64,000 nucleotides of DNA from TMED14 sp002167805 (lineage in GTDB: Bacteria; Bacteroidota; Bacteroidia; Flavobacteriales; Schleiferiaceae), in contig CBFHHY010000003.1 in assembly GCA_965655795.1 (NCBI GenBank), positions 96,004 to 160,003 of the forward strand, in the 5' to 3' direction. The stretch's first letter is position 1. The number at the start of each line of letters is the position of its first letter. Made by a program: the position numbers and the translations under genes. This document shows, one piece after another, positions 37,187-45,907 of this stretch. Below the pieces are notes generated by a model. The model was not told the DNA's origin and ran no database searches. It saw only the letters and a program-made list of their open reading frames with translations.

Positions 37187-37420
37187 AAATCAGTTTTATT
37201 ATCACGAATTTTTAAATCAATTAATCCAGATATTCAATTTATATCTCGAGTTTTTTTTAATTATTTGATTCATGAAATTCTACTTGGTATTATTATTGTT
37301 AAAATTCTTGTTTTAATAATAAAAAAGTTACATATAATTATTTTTGAAAAACATTGTTTTGAACAAAAAACCAACCCTGACGTTAAAAAAATCTAAACTT
37401 TCAATGAAATACTTGATAAA
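37187..37420. other. AT-rich divergent intergenic region
   Basis: This 234-nt gap separates the BtuB-like receptor and SulP starts and is the longest non-coding stretch in the window. It is strongly AT-rich with long T runs and an imperfect inverted repeat around ttattatt...aataataa (about 37290-37322). I see no small ORF, no cobalamin-box-like sequence and no perfect TAnnTTTG box next to either start. It probably holds both promoters. Confidence 0.4.
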
Positions 37421-39001
37421 ATGACAAATTCATTTAGTCTTTCAAATTTAAAGTCTGACATACCTGCAAGTATTGTCGTTTTCTTCGTAGCGCTTCCTCT
37501 TTGCTTAGGGATTGCTCTAGCAAGTGGAGCACCACTTTTTTCAGGCTTAATTGCAGGAATTGTAGGTGGGATTGTAGTAGGATCAGTCAGTAATTCCTCC
37601 CTCGGAGTTAGCGGGCCTGCAGCTGGACTTGCTGCAATAGTTTTCTCTGCTATCGGTGAATTAGGTTATGAAAATTTTTTAATGGCTGTAGTCATTGGGG
37701 GTGTTCTCCAAACGTTATTTGGCATTTTAAGATTAGGTATAATTGCTTATTATTTTCCCTCATCGGTCATTAAAGGAATGCTTACTGGTATTGGAATTAT
37801 AATATTTTTAAAGCAGATACCACACTTTTTTGGTTATGATTCGAATCCAGAAGGAGACTTCGCATTCTTCCAAATTGATGGAGAAAATACCTTTTCCGAA
37901 ATTTTTACTGCATTTAACCATATAGATCCGGGCGCTTCGTTAATTGGATTGATTTCGTTAACCATTTTACTAGTTTGGGGTTCAATACTTTCAAAAAAAG
38001 GAAAAATATTTCAAATTATTCAAGGTCCTTTAGTCGCAGTGATTATTGGAATAATCTATTTCGTTATTACATCAGGAAACAGTCTTTGGGGTATCTCATC
38101 TATCCACTTAGTCAGTGTGCCTGTACCCGGTGATGCTTCATCATTTTTTGCTCAATTTAGTTTACCTAACTTTCAAGCAATATCAAATATTCAAGTTTGG
38201 ATAACAGGTTTTACAATTGCATTAGTGGCAAGTCTTGAAACATTATTGTGTGTTGAAGCTACAGACAAGTTAGATCCTGAAAAACGTGTGACCCCAACAA
38301 ATAGAGAATTATTTGCTCAAGGTTCTGGGAATATCATTTCAGGACTAATCGGAGGTTTACCAATTACCCAAGTCATTGTTCGTAGTTCTGCAAATATTCA
38401 ATCTGGTGGAAAGACAAAAATGTCGAGCATAATCCATGGTTTTTTATTGTTGATTTCGATACTAATAATTCCAACGATTTTAAACAAAATCCCATTATCT
38501 GTTCTAGCCGCAATCCTCTTAATAGTTGGTTACAAACTAGCAAAACCATCATTGTTTTCCGAAATGATAAAAAAAGGTTGGAAGCAGTTTTTACCCTTTA
38601 TTGTCACTGTTATCACCATCGTATTTACAAACTTATTATTTGGAATTTCTCTAGGTCTAATCGTTGGTGTTTTCATTGTAATTATTAAGAGTTTCCAAAA
38701 CTCTCATTTTTTACACAAAGAAGATAACAGCAATGGAAAGAGTAAAATTAAAATGACTTTTGCAGAAGAAGTTACTTTCTTTAATAAAGGATCAATATTA
38801 AAAGAATTAGATAATATCCCTGAAAACACATTACTGAATTTAGATATTGAAAATACCATTTATTTAGATGACGATGTCCTAGAAATATTAGATGACTTTT
38901 GGGAAAAAGCAAAAATTAGAAACATAGAAATCAAACTAAAAACCCGCAAAGGGGTTATTGATAATCCAGAAAATTTTAGAGAAACTTTTTTGGGTAGCTA
39001 A
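37421..39001 (+). CDS. SulP-family inorganic anion transporter
   Basis: A 526-residue inner-membrane transporter. The SulP core has about twelve to fourteen hydrophobic segments; family signatures are DIPASIVVFFVALPLCLGIA at the N-terminus, NSSLGVSGPAAGLAAIVF (about 58-75), and GLIGGLPITQVIVRSSANIQSGGKTKMSSI near 310. The C-terminal 85 residues form a short STAS-like domain (VTFFNKGSILKELDNIP, NLDIENTIYLDDDVLEIL). The anion could be bicarbonate or sulfate; the marine Bacteroidota members are often discussed as bicarbonate carriers, but no carbonic anhydrase is next to it here. It is a stand-alone gene. Confidence 0.88.
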   Translation: MTNSFSLSNLKSDIPASIVVFFVALPLCLGIALASGAPLFSGLIAGIVGGIVVGSVSNSSLGVSGPAAGLAAIVFSAIGELGYENFLMAVVIGGVLQTLFGILRLGIIAYYFPSSVIKGMLTGIGIIIFLKQIPHFFGYDSNPEGDFAFFQIDGENTFSEIFTAFNHIDPGASLIGLISLTILLVWGSILSKKGKIFQIIQGPLVAVIIGIIYFVITSGNSLWGISSIHLVSVPVPGDASSFFAQFSLPNFQAISNIQVWITGFTIALVASLETLLCVEATDKLDPEKRVTPTNRELFAQGSGNIISGLIGGLPITQVIVRSSANIQSGGKTKMSSIIHGFLLLISILIIPTILNKIPLSVLAAILLIVGYKLAKPSLFSEMIKKGWKQFLPFIVTVITIVFTNLLFGISLGLIVGVFIVIIKSFQNSHFLHKEDNSNGKSKIKMTFAEEVTFFNKGSILKELDNIPENTLLNLDIENTIYLDDDVLEILDDFWEKAKIRNIEIKLKTRKGVIDNPENFRETFLGS

Positions 39002-39112
39002 TATTAGTTTTACTCCGTCTTTAAAATTAGATAATCTCTTTACTAAATGTATTGAGATATATTTTTGATCAAGCCCTAGAGGTATTAAAAAGACATTTAG
39101 TTTAATAAAGAG

Positions 39113-39120
39113 TACTTTTG
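39113..39120 (+). promoter_or_regulatory. -7 box for typA
   Basis: TACTTTTG 31 nt before the typA ATG at 39152. Confidence 0.5.
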
Positions 39121-39151
39121 CGCAGCCACGAAAAATTTGTGTGCTCCGATT

Positions 39152-40927
39152 ATGACAAAAGTTAAGAATATTGCAATTATTGCTCACGTTGACCATGGTA
39201 AAACTACTCTGGTAGATAAGATTCTTCATTATTGTCAACTATTCCGATCTAATCAAGAAACAGGTGAATTGATTTTAGATAGTAATGACCTCGAAAGAGA
39301 GAGAGGCATAACTATTCTATCAAAAAATGTCAGTGTCAATTACAAAGAAGTAAAAATAAATATCATTGATACCCCTGGACATGCTGACTTCGGGGGTGAG
39401 GTTGAGCGCGTTTTAAATATGGCAGACGGAGTTTTACTGCTTGTCGACGCTTTTGAAGGACCCATGCCTCAAACTCGTTTTGTTTTACAAAAAGCACTTG
39501 AAATTGGCTTAAAACCGATAGTTGTTGTAAATAAAGTAGATAAACCCAATTGTGACCCAGAATCAGCTCACGAAGCTATTTTTGATTTAATGTTTAATCT
39601 AGACGCCTCCGAGGAGCAACTTGACTTCCCATGTGTTTACGGTTCAGCAAAACAAAACTGGATGAGTTATGACTGGAAAATCCCAAATGACTCAATAGAA
39701 CCATTATTAGATATGGTTATTAAGTATGTCCCAGAGGCATCAAAAAATCCAGGGGCACCTCAAATGCTAATTACCTCTCTTGACTATTCTTCTTACACGG
39801 GCCGAATGGCTATTGGGCGTGTACATCGAGGGATAATCCATGAAAATATGCCTGTGTGCCTCATAAAAAGTGATGACTCACAAATAAAAACAAAAATTAA
39901 AGAATTATATGTTTTTGAAGGGCTTGGAAAAATAAGAGTTAAGCAAGTAAACGTTGGAGAAATATGTGCCATCAATGGAATCGAGGGATTTGAAATCGGT
40001 GACACTATCGCGGATATTGAAAATCCAGAAGCATTACCACCGATAAATATCGATGAACCTACCATGAGCATGATTTTTACGATAAATGACTCCCCCTTCT
40101 TTGGTAAAGAGGGTAAGTATGTAACCTCAAGACATCTTAGAGATCGTTTAGAAAAAGAATTAGAAAAAAATCTTGCTCTTAAGATGGAACTTACTGATTC
40201 TGCAGATACTTTTAGAGTTTTTGGACGAGGTGTTCTCCATTTGTCTGTACTTATTGAAACCATGAGAAGAGAAGGTTATGAGTTACAAATTGGAAACCCT
40301 GAAGTGATAATTAAAGAAATAAATGGCGTTCAATGCGAACCGATAGAAGAACTTATAATTGACTTACCTGAAACAATGAGTGGGACTGCTGTAGAAATGG
40401 CTACGGTTAGAAAGGGTGAATTATTAAATATGATTCCAAAGGGAGATAGAATGATCTTAACATTTAATATTCCCTCAAGAGGGTTAATTGGTCTTAGGAA
40501 TTCTCTATTAACATCAACATCTGGGGAAGCAATCATGAATCATAGATTTATTGAATTTCAGCCTCTGAAGCCAAATCTTCCTCGCCGAACTAATGGATCT
40601 CTTGTTTCAATGGAACAAGGAATGTCAATAGCTTATTCAATCGACCGACTTCAAGATAGGGGTCGGTTTTTTATTGATCCGGGAGAACAAATATATTCGG
40701 GTCAAATTTGTGGAGAACATACTCGTGGAAGTGATTTAGACGTGAACCTTACAAAAGCTAAAAAGCAAACCAATGTTCGCGCAGCTGGCACAGATGATAA
40801 AGTACGAATTGCCCCTGCAATAAAACTGAGTTTGGAGGAAGCTTTGGAATATATTCAATCGGACGAATTAGTAGAGATAACTCCAAAAAGCTTGCGGTTG
40901 AGAAAGATTAATTTTAAAAAAAATTAG
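39152..40927 (+). CDS. typA: Translational GTPase TypA/BipA
   Basis: A 591-residue ribosome-associated GTPase of the EF-G family that helps 50S assembly and growth under stress. G motifs: AHVDHGKTTL (about 9-18), ERGITI, DTPGHADFGGEV and NKVDKPN; then domain 2, the EF-G III/V-like domains with GRGVLHLSVLIETMRREGYE, and the BipA-specific C-terminal domain (GEHTRGSDLDVNLTKAKKQT). An in-frame TTG five codons upstream is possible, but the ATG yields the conserved start MTKVKNIAIIAHVDHG. Confidence 0.96.
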   Translation: MTKVKNIAIIAHVDHGKTTLVDKILHYCQLFRSNQETGELILDSNDLERERGITILSKNVSVNYKEVKINIIDTPGHADFGGEVERVLNMADGVLLLVDAFEGPMPQTRFVLQKALEIGLKPIVVVNKVDKPNCDPESAHEAIFDLMFNLDASEEQLDFPCVYGSAKQNWMSYDWKIPNDSIEPLLDMVIKYVPEASKNPGAPQMLITSLDYSSYTGRMAIGRVHRGIIHENMPVCLIKSDDSQIKTKIKELYVFEGLGKIRVKQVNVGEICAINGIEGFEIGDTIADIENPEALPPINIDEPTMSMIFTINDSPFFGKEGKYVTSRHLRDRLEKELEKNLALKMELTDSADTFRVFGRGVLHLSVLIETMRREGYELQIGNPEVIIKEINGVQCEPIEELIIDLPETMSGTAVEMATVRKGELLNMIPKGDRMILTFNIPSRGLIGLRNSLLTSTSGEAIMNHRFIEFQPLKPNLPRRTNGSLVSMEQGMSIAYSIDRLQDRGRFFIDPGEQIYSGQICGEHTRGSDLDVNLTKAKKQTNVRAAGTDDKVRIAPAIKLSLEEALEYIQSDELVEITPKSLRLRKINFKKN

Positions 40928-41018
40928 AAATATCTTTCTAAAAGTATGCTTAAATTTATAGAGCATCCTATGTGAATTAGGTCATATAATTCTCTTAAGC
41001 TGATTCTAAAAATAAACT

Positions 41019-42281
41019 TTGAGTAATCTAATAAATACACCTTCTGTTCTCATTGCTTTAGCAGCGATTGTTATAGTATCATACCTTTTCAATCTACTGG
41101 CAAAAAAAACAAGAGTACCAAGTGTTCTAATGCTTCTAGGAACAGGTATAATTTTAGGGGCATTCGGTAAATACTTTGACTTTCCCCAACCGAATGTTCA
41201 ACCATCTTTAGAAATATTAGGTAGTATTGGTCTAATAATGATAGTACTTGAAGCAGCTTTAGACCTTGAATTTTCAAAGGACCGAAGAAGTCTAGTTGGT
41301 CGGAGTTTCATTTTAACTCTGTTGGAAATGGGATTTACTGTTTTTTTTCTTGCAGGACTATTTCATGTCGGAATGGACGCGCCATGGGAAAATGCAATTC
41401 TCTATGCTGTACCTCTAAGTATTTTGAGCTCGGCTATAGTAATTCCTAGCATAGAATACTTTAAAAAAGATCTAAAAGAGTTCATGATATATCAGTCGAC
41501 ATTTAGCGACATTTTAGGAATTATGTTATTTTATTTTCTTTTAGAAGGATTTGAAAACCCAAGCGGTAACGCCACAGAATGGCTTTTACAATTTGGTTGG
41601 TCTTTTGGTATCAGTGTAATTGTGTCAGCCGTCTTTTCATATTTGCTGGTCATCATGCTTCAAAATATTAAAACACAACTAAAATTATTTCTGTTAATAT
41701 CTGCTTTAATCCTTCTTTATGCTGTTGGAAAACTGCTTCACCTTAGTTCTCTTTTAGTGATATTAATTTTTGGTATGATCCTGAATAATCCTCAATTATT
41801 TTTCCCAGGAAGATTAAGAAGATTATTAAAAGCAAATATTGTAAGTACTTTACTCAAGGATTTTAAATTGATCACCCGTGAGACAGCATTTATTGTCAGA
41901 ACATTCTTTTTCGTTGTCTTTGGCTATAGCATAGACCTCAGCTCTCTTGGTAATCCGTTAGTGATATTCTTTGCAGTCCTTTCTTTAATCGGCATATACC
42001 AAATAAGAAAAGTTTCGGTATTGTGGACAGTTAAAACCCCTTCAACTCTATTAAATTATCTTGCCCCAAGGGGTCTAATAACGATTCTATTATTTTATGC
42101 GATACCAGCAAATATGAGCATTGATCAATTTGATAATGGTATTCTATTATATATAATTCTGGTTAGCAGCAGTATAATGGCATGGGGTATGGTGAGACAT
42201 AAAGAAAAAGACGACCATAGAACTTTAGGGGAGGTAATACGTGAAACTGGAAGCATTGACCCGGAATCTTATAAAGATTAA
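41019..42281 (+). CDS. Sodium:proton antiporter (CPA1 type), TTG start
   Basis: A 420-residue membrane protein with about twelve hydrophobic helices and a short charged tail. The pattern RVPSVLMLLGTGIILG in the second helix and YQSTFSDILGIMLFYFLLEG in the middle (candidate ion-binding aspartate) fits cation:proton antiporters of the CPA1/NhaP kind. The first helix (LIALAAIVIVSYLFNLLAKK) is needed for the fold, yet the only upstream start is TTG at 41019, because a TAA lies two codons before it and the next ATG is residue 38. A TTG start is therefore the best call. It converges on polA with 25 nt between. Confidence 0.8.
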   Translation: MSNLINTPSVLIALAAIVIVSYLFNLLAKKTRVPSVLMLLGTGIILGAFGKYFDFPQPNVQPSLEILGSIGLIMIVLEAALDLEFSKDRRSLVGRSFILTLLEMGFTVFFLAGLFHVGMDAPWENAILYAVPLSILSSAIVIPSIEYFKKDLKEFMIYQSTFSDILGIMLFYFLLEGFENPSGNATEWLLQFGWSFGISVIVSAVFSYLLVIMLQNIKTQLKLFLLISALILLYAVGKLLHLSSLLVILIFGMILNNPQLFFPGRLRRLLKANIVSTLLKDFKLITRETAFIVRTFFFVVFGYSIDLSSLGNPLVIFFAVLSLIGIYQIRKVSVLWTVKTPSTLLNYLAPRGLITILLFYAIPANMSIDQFDNGILLYIILVSSSIMAWGMVRHKEKDDHRTLGEVIRETGSIDPESYKD

Positions 42282-42306
42282 TCGATCACTTTTATACATT
42301 TTCAAA

Positions 42307-45123
42307 TTAATGAGCGTCTAGCCAATTAGTTCCAAATCCCGTATCAACTTCAAGAGGCACCTCAAGACTAAATGCATTCTCCATTTCTTCAATCACTAAA
42401 ATCTTCAATTCCTCTAATTCACTTTTCAAAGTATCTATGACTAACTCATCATGCACTTGAATAATCATTTTTGATCTAAATCCCTCTTTCTTCATTCTAT
42501 TGTAAACGCCAACCATAGCTAATTTCATTATATCTGCAGCAGTACCCTGGATAGGAGCATTAACTGCATTTCGCTCGGCATGACCACGCACAACCCTGTT
42601 CGGAGAATTTATATCTCTTAAATACCTTCTTCTACCTATTAATGTCTCAACAAAACCGTTTTCTCTAGCAAAAGAGACTTGGTTTTCAATATATTTCTTA
42701 ATTCCAGGGTATGAGATAAAATAACTGTCAATTACTTCTTTTGCCTCAGTTCTTGAAAGATTGGATTGCTGACTGAGACCGAAAGCAGAAACTCCATATA
42801 TTATACCAAAATTAATTGTTTTTGCATTTCCCCTTTGCTCTCTTGTAACTTCATTTATTGGAACATTAAATACCTTTGACGCCGTTTTCGTATGAATATC
42901 ATCCCCTTCTAAAAACGCTTCTTGCATATTTTCATCTCCACTCATGGAGGCTATAACCCTTAATTCAATTTGAGAATAGTCAGCACTAAATAAAACGTGA
43001 TTCGGGTCTCTTGGAATAAATAATTTTCTTACTCTTTTTCCATTTTTTGTGCGAATGGGTATATTCTGAAGGTTTGGCCCCGTACTTGATAATCTACCTG
43101 TTGAAGCAACTGCTTGATTAAATGTAGTATGTATCCTACCTGTTTTTTCATTTACTAGTAGGGGTAAGGAATCGACATAAGTACTTTTTAATTTTCCTAA
43201 CTGCCGCCAATCCAACAGTTTCTTGACAACCTCATAGTCTTTAGACAGCTTTTCAAGTACTTCTTCTCCAGTAGCGTACTGACCTGTTTTTGTTTTTTTT
43301 ACTTTGCCTTTTCCGATTTTTAATTCGTCGAATAGCACTTGACCTAATTGCTTCGGAGAACCTAAATTGAAATTCCTTCCTGCAATACTGTGTATATCAC
43401 TTTCAAGCCCATTCATATCAGCGCCAAGCTCCTTAGAGTACTTAAATAAACCTTTGATATCCACTGTAACTCCTGATGACTCCATCTTGGAGAGAATATT
43501 AATTAAAGGAGCTTCGATATCATAATATAGTTTTTCAAGATTCAAATCCTTAATTTGTTTATTTAGAATAAGTGACAATTGAAACAGAAAATCAACTTCT
43601 TCACTCTTAATAATTAATAATTCTGATACTGGAAGACTATCAAATGAAAAGTCTTTTTTTCTATTATCATCAGAGATCAATGCTAAGTATTTTGAGCCCA
43701 ATGAATCCTTAACATATGACTCAAACAAATATTGCATGTTATGACGTTTATCCGGCTCTAAGAGATAATGCATAACCATAGTATCATGTAATACTCCGCC
43801 AATACTAACCCCATGATCATGGAGAACTTGCTTTTGGTACTTTAAATCATACCCGATTTTGGTTATTGAATTTTCTCCTAACGGACTTTTTAGGAGTTCC
43901 AATAAATCTGAATAATTTTTATCTAAAGCATTGCCCAGTGGAACATAATAAGCTCTATGCGGAGCATAGCTGAAAGCAATACCCGAAAGATAATTTCTAC
44001 CTACCTCGGATTTCATTACCTGAGTGCTGATGCAAAAAGAGTCTTGTTGAAGCAATTTGTTTCTTAGCAGTTTTGCAGATGGCAATGAATCTATAATAAC
44101 ATAATCATTCTTCTTTAAAGGTCTCTCCTGCGATTTTAATACTGGAGAATTTTCAGTTGAAAAAAGATCCATCTGTCCAATTTTTTGAGATGCATGAATT
44201 GGTTTTAAAGGGTCTTTAATCGAATCTTTTGGCTTTTTTAATTCTATTTCACGTTTTAGTAACCTCCGCGAAAGACTTTTGAATTCTAATTCTTGAAGTA
44301 AACTTTCCAAGGCCATTTCATCAGGTTCTTTTTTTTCTAAATCCTTTTCCTTAAAATCAATAGGGACATCAATTATAATTTTTGCAAGGGATTTTGACAT
44401 TATTCCTTGATCCCCAAATTCTCTAACTTTCTCACCAAGTTTACCTTTTATTTTGTCTGCGTTTTTAAGAATTCCTTCCAAAGAATCATATTCCGTTAAT
44501 AATTTCGCCGCAGTTTTCTGTCCGACACTTGGAATTCCTGGAATGTTATCTGCAGAGTCACCCATAAGCCCAAGAACATCTACGACTTGCTCAACTCTTG
44601 ATATGTTCCACTTCTCACAAATTTCTTTTGGTCCTAAGATCTCGGCAGGTTCTCCACCTCTTTTGGGCCGGAGCATTTTAATTTTATCAGTTACAAGTTG
44701 ACCAAAATCTTTATCGGGAGTCATCATAAAAACATCATAACCAGACTTCTCTGCCTTTTTAGCGAGAGTTCCAATAACATCATCCGCCTCAAAACCCTCT
44801 AAACCCAAAGCTGAAATATTCATAGCCTTGAGAAATTTGTGAATTATCGGAACAGCAACCTTTATTCCATCTGGAGTTTCATCCCGATTAGCCTTGTATT
44901 CCGGAAATATCTCTTCTCGGGAAGCGCTGCCGCCAATGTCAAACACAACAGCAATATGAGTTGGGTCCTGTTTTTCTAAAACATCCAATAATGCCAAAAC
45001 AAAACCGTAAATAGCTGATGTGTCCAGTCCTTTACTTGTGATTCGAGGGTTCTTGGCAAATGCAAAATAAGCTCTAAAAATAAGGGCATAGGCATCAAGA
45101 AGATAAAGTTTTGGTTGATTCAT
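42307..45123 (-). CDS. polA: DNA polymerase I, proofreading site degenerate
   Basis: A 938-residue polymerase for Okazaki-fragment maturation and repair. The 5' nuclease domain (1-290) is intact: VVFDIGGSASREE, GFEADDVIGTLA, TPDKDFGQLV, GDSADNIPGIPSVGQKTA. The polymerase domain is intact: FSADYSQIELRVIA, GVSAFGLSQQ and VHDELVID. The middle 3'-5' exonuclease fold is kept but its carboxylates are not: an ungapped alignment with the Klenow fragment places S366 and Q368 at D355 and E357 (FCISTQV for FAFDTET), Q430 at D424 (DLKYQ for NLKYD) and E509 at D501. It should therefore lack proofreading, as in Taq polymerase. It is divergent from the GT2 gene. Confidence 0.95.
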   Translation of the reverse strand: MNQPKLYLLDAYALIFRAYFAFAKNPRITSKGLDTSAIYGFVLALLDVLEKQDPTHIAVVFDIGGSASREEIFPEYKANRDETPDGIKVAVPIIHKFLKAMNISALGLEGFEADDVIGTLAKKAEKSGYDVFMMTPDKDFGQLVTDKIKMLRPKRGGEPAEILGPKEICEKWNISRVEQVVDVLGLMGDSADNIPGIPSVGQKTAAKLLTEYDSLEGILKNADKIKGKLGEKVREFGDQGIMSKSLAKIIIDVPIDFKEKDLEKKEPDEMALESLLQELEFKSLSRRLLKREIELKKPKDSIKDPLKPIHASQKIGQMDLFSTENSPVLKSQERPLKKNDYVIIDSLPSAKLLRNKLLQQDSFCISTQVMKSEVGRNYLSGIAFSYAPHRAYYVPLGNALDKNYSDLLELLKSPLGENSITKIGYDLKYQKQVLHDHGVSIGGVLHDTMVMHYLLEPDKRHNMQYLFESYVKDSLGSKYLALISDDNRKKDFSFDSLPVSELLIIKSEEVDFLFQLSLILNKQIKDLNLEKLYYDIEAPLINILSKMESSGVTVDIKGLFKYSKELGADMNGLESDIHSIAGRNFNLGSPKQLGQVLFDELKIGKGKVKKTKTGQYATGEEVLEKLSKDYEVVKKLLDWRQLGKLKSTYVDSLPLLVNEKTGRIHTTFNQAVASTGRLSSTGPNLQNIPIRTKNGKRVRKLFIPRDPNHVLFSADYSQIELRVIASMSGDENMQEAFLEGDDIHTKTASKVFNVPINEVTREQRGNAKTINFGIIYGVSAFGLSQQSNLSRTEAKEVIDSYFISYPGIKKYIENQVSFARENGFVETLIGRRRYLRDINSPNRVVRGHAERNAVNAPIQGTAADIMKLAMVGVYNRMKKEGFRSKMIIQVHDELVIDTLKSELEELKILVIEEMENAFSLEVPLEVDTGFGTNWLDAH

Positions 45124-45141
45124 TTAATTATCAGATTTATT

Positions 45142-45149
45142 CAAAAATA
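45142..45149 (-). promoter_or_regulatory. -7 box for polA
   Basis: TATTTTTG on the minus strand, 18 nt before the polA ATG, in the 58-nt divergent gap with the mannose synthase gene. Confidence 0.45.
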
Positions 45150-45163
45150 CGGACCTAAACCTC

Positions 45164-45171
45164 TACTTTTG
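45164..45171 (+). promoter_or_regulatory. -7 box for the mannose synthase cluster
   Basis: TACTTTTG ending 10 nt before the ATG at 45182. It would drive the overlapping gene run that follows. Confidence 0.55.
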
Positions 45172-45181
45172 ATTATTAAAT

Positions 45182-45907
45182 ATGTCTAGCAAGAGTTTAA
45201 TTATTATTCCAACATATAATGAACGTGAGAACGTCAATGCAATCATTGATGCTATTTTAAATTTAGATAATGATTTCAACCTATTAATTGTTGATGACAA
45301 TTCTCCTGATGGAACTGCAGATATTGTTCGCGGGTTACAAAATCGTTACCAGGGGAGACTAAATCTTGAGTCAAGAAAAGGAAAATTTGGTTTAGGTACG
45401 GCTTATATTTTCGGTTTTAAATGGGCTCTAAAAAGAGATTATAATTTCATTTTTGAAATGGATGCTGATTTTTCTCATGACCCAAATGACTTGCCTAAAT
45501 TGCTAAAAGCTTGCTCTGAGGATAATGCAGATTTAGCAATTGGGTCTCGTTACTCAAATGGTGTAAATGTTGTAAATTGGCCTATGAGCAGGGTATTACT
45601 TAGTTATTTTGCCTCTAAGTATGTTAGATTAATTACCAGGATGCCTATTCATGACACCACTGCTGGGTTTAAATGCTATCGAAGATCTGTCCTTGAAGCA
45701 ATTGATTTTCATAAAATCAGATTTACAGGATATGCTTTTCAAATTGAAATGAAGTTTCGTACATGGAAACAGGGGTTCAAACTCAAAGAAGTTCCTGTAA
45801 TTTTCACAGATAGGAAATTAGGAGAAAGTAAAATGTCCCGTGGCATAATAAGAGAGGCCGTTTTTGGGGTAATTTTATTGAAAATCATCAGTTTTTTTAA
45901 AAAATGA
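45182..45907 (+). CDS. Polyprenol-phosphate mannose synthase (GT2, DPM1-like)
   Basis: A 241-residue GT-A glycosyltransferase. The signatures are IIIPTYNERENV, VDDNSPDGTADIV (about 38-50), EMDADFSHDP (about 95-104) and TTAGFKCYRRSVL, the pattern of dolichol/polyprenol-phosphate mannose synthases. There are no C-terminal membrane helices, as in the soluble DPM1 class. It should make polyprenyl-phosphate-mannose from GDP-mannose at the inner membrane, the donor for periplasmic O-mannosylation. It overlaps the next gene by ATGA and starts a four-gene coupled run. Confidence 0.9.
   Translation: MSSKSLIIIPTYNERENVNAIIDAILNLDNDFNLLIVDDNSPDGTADIVRGLQNRYQGRLNLESRKGKFGLGTAYIFGFKWALKRDYNFIFEMDADFSHDPNDLPKLLKACSEDNADLAIGSRYSNGVNVVNWPMSRVLLSYFASKYVRLITRMPIHDTTAGFKCYRRSVLEAIDFHKIRFTGYAFQIEMKFRTWKQGFKLKEVPVIFTDRKLGESKMSRGIIREAVFGVILLKIISFFKK

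Noticed and set aside
37187..37420. Possible cobalamin riboswitch before the BtuB-like receptor
   Set aside because: No B12-box-like sequence or stable multi-stem structure can be seen, and the region is plain AT-rich.
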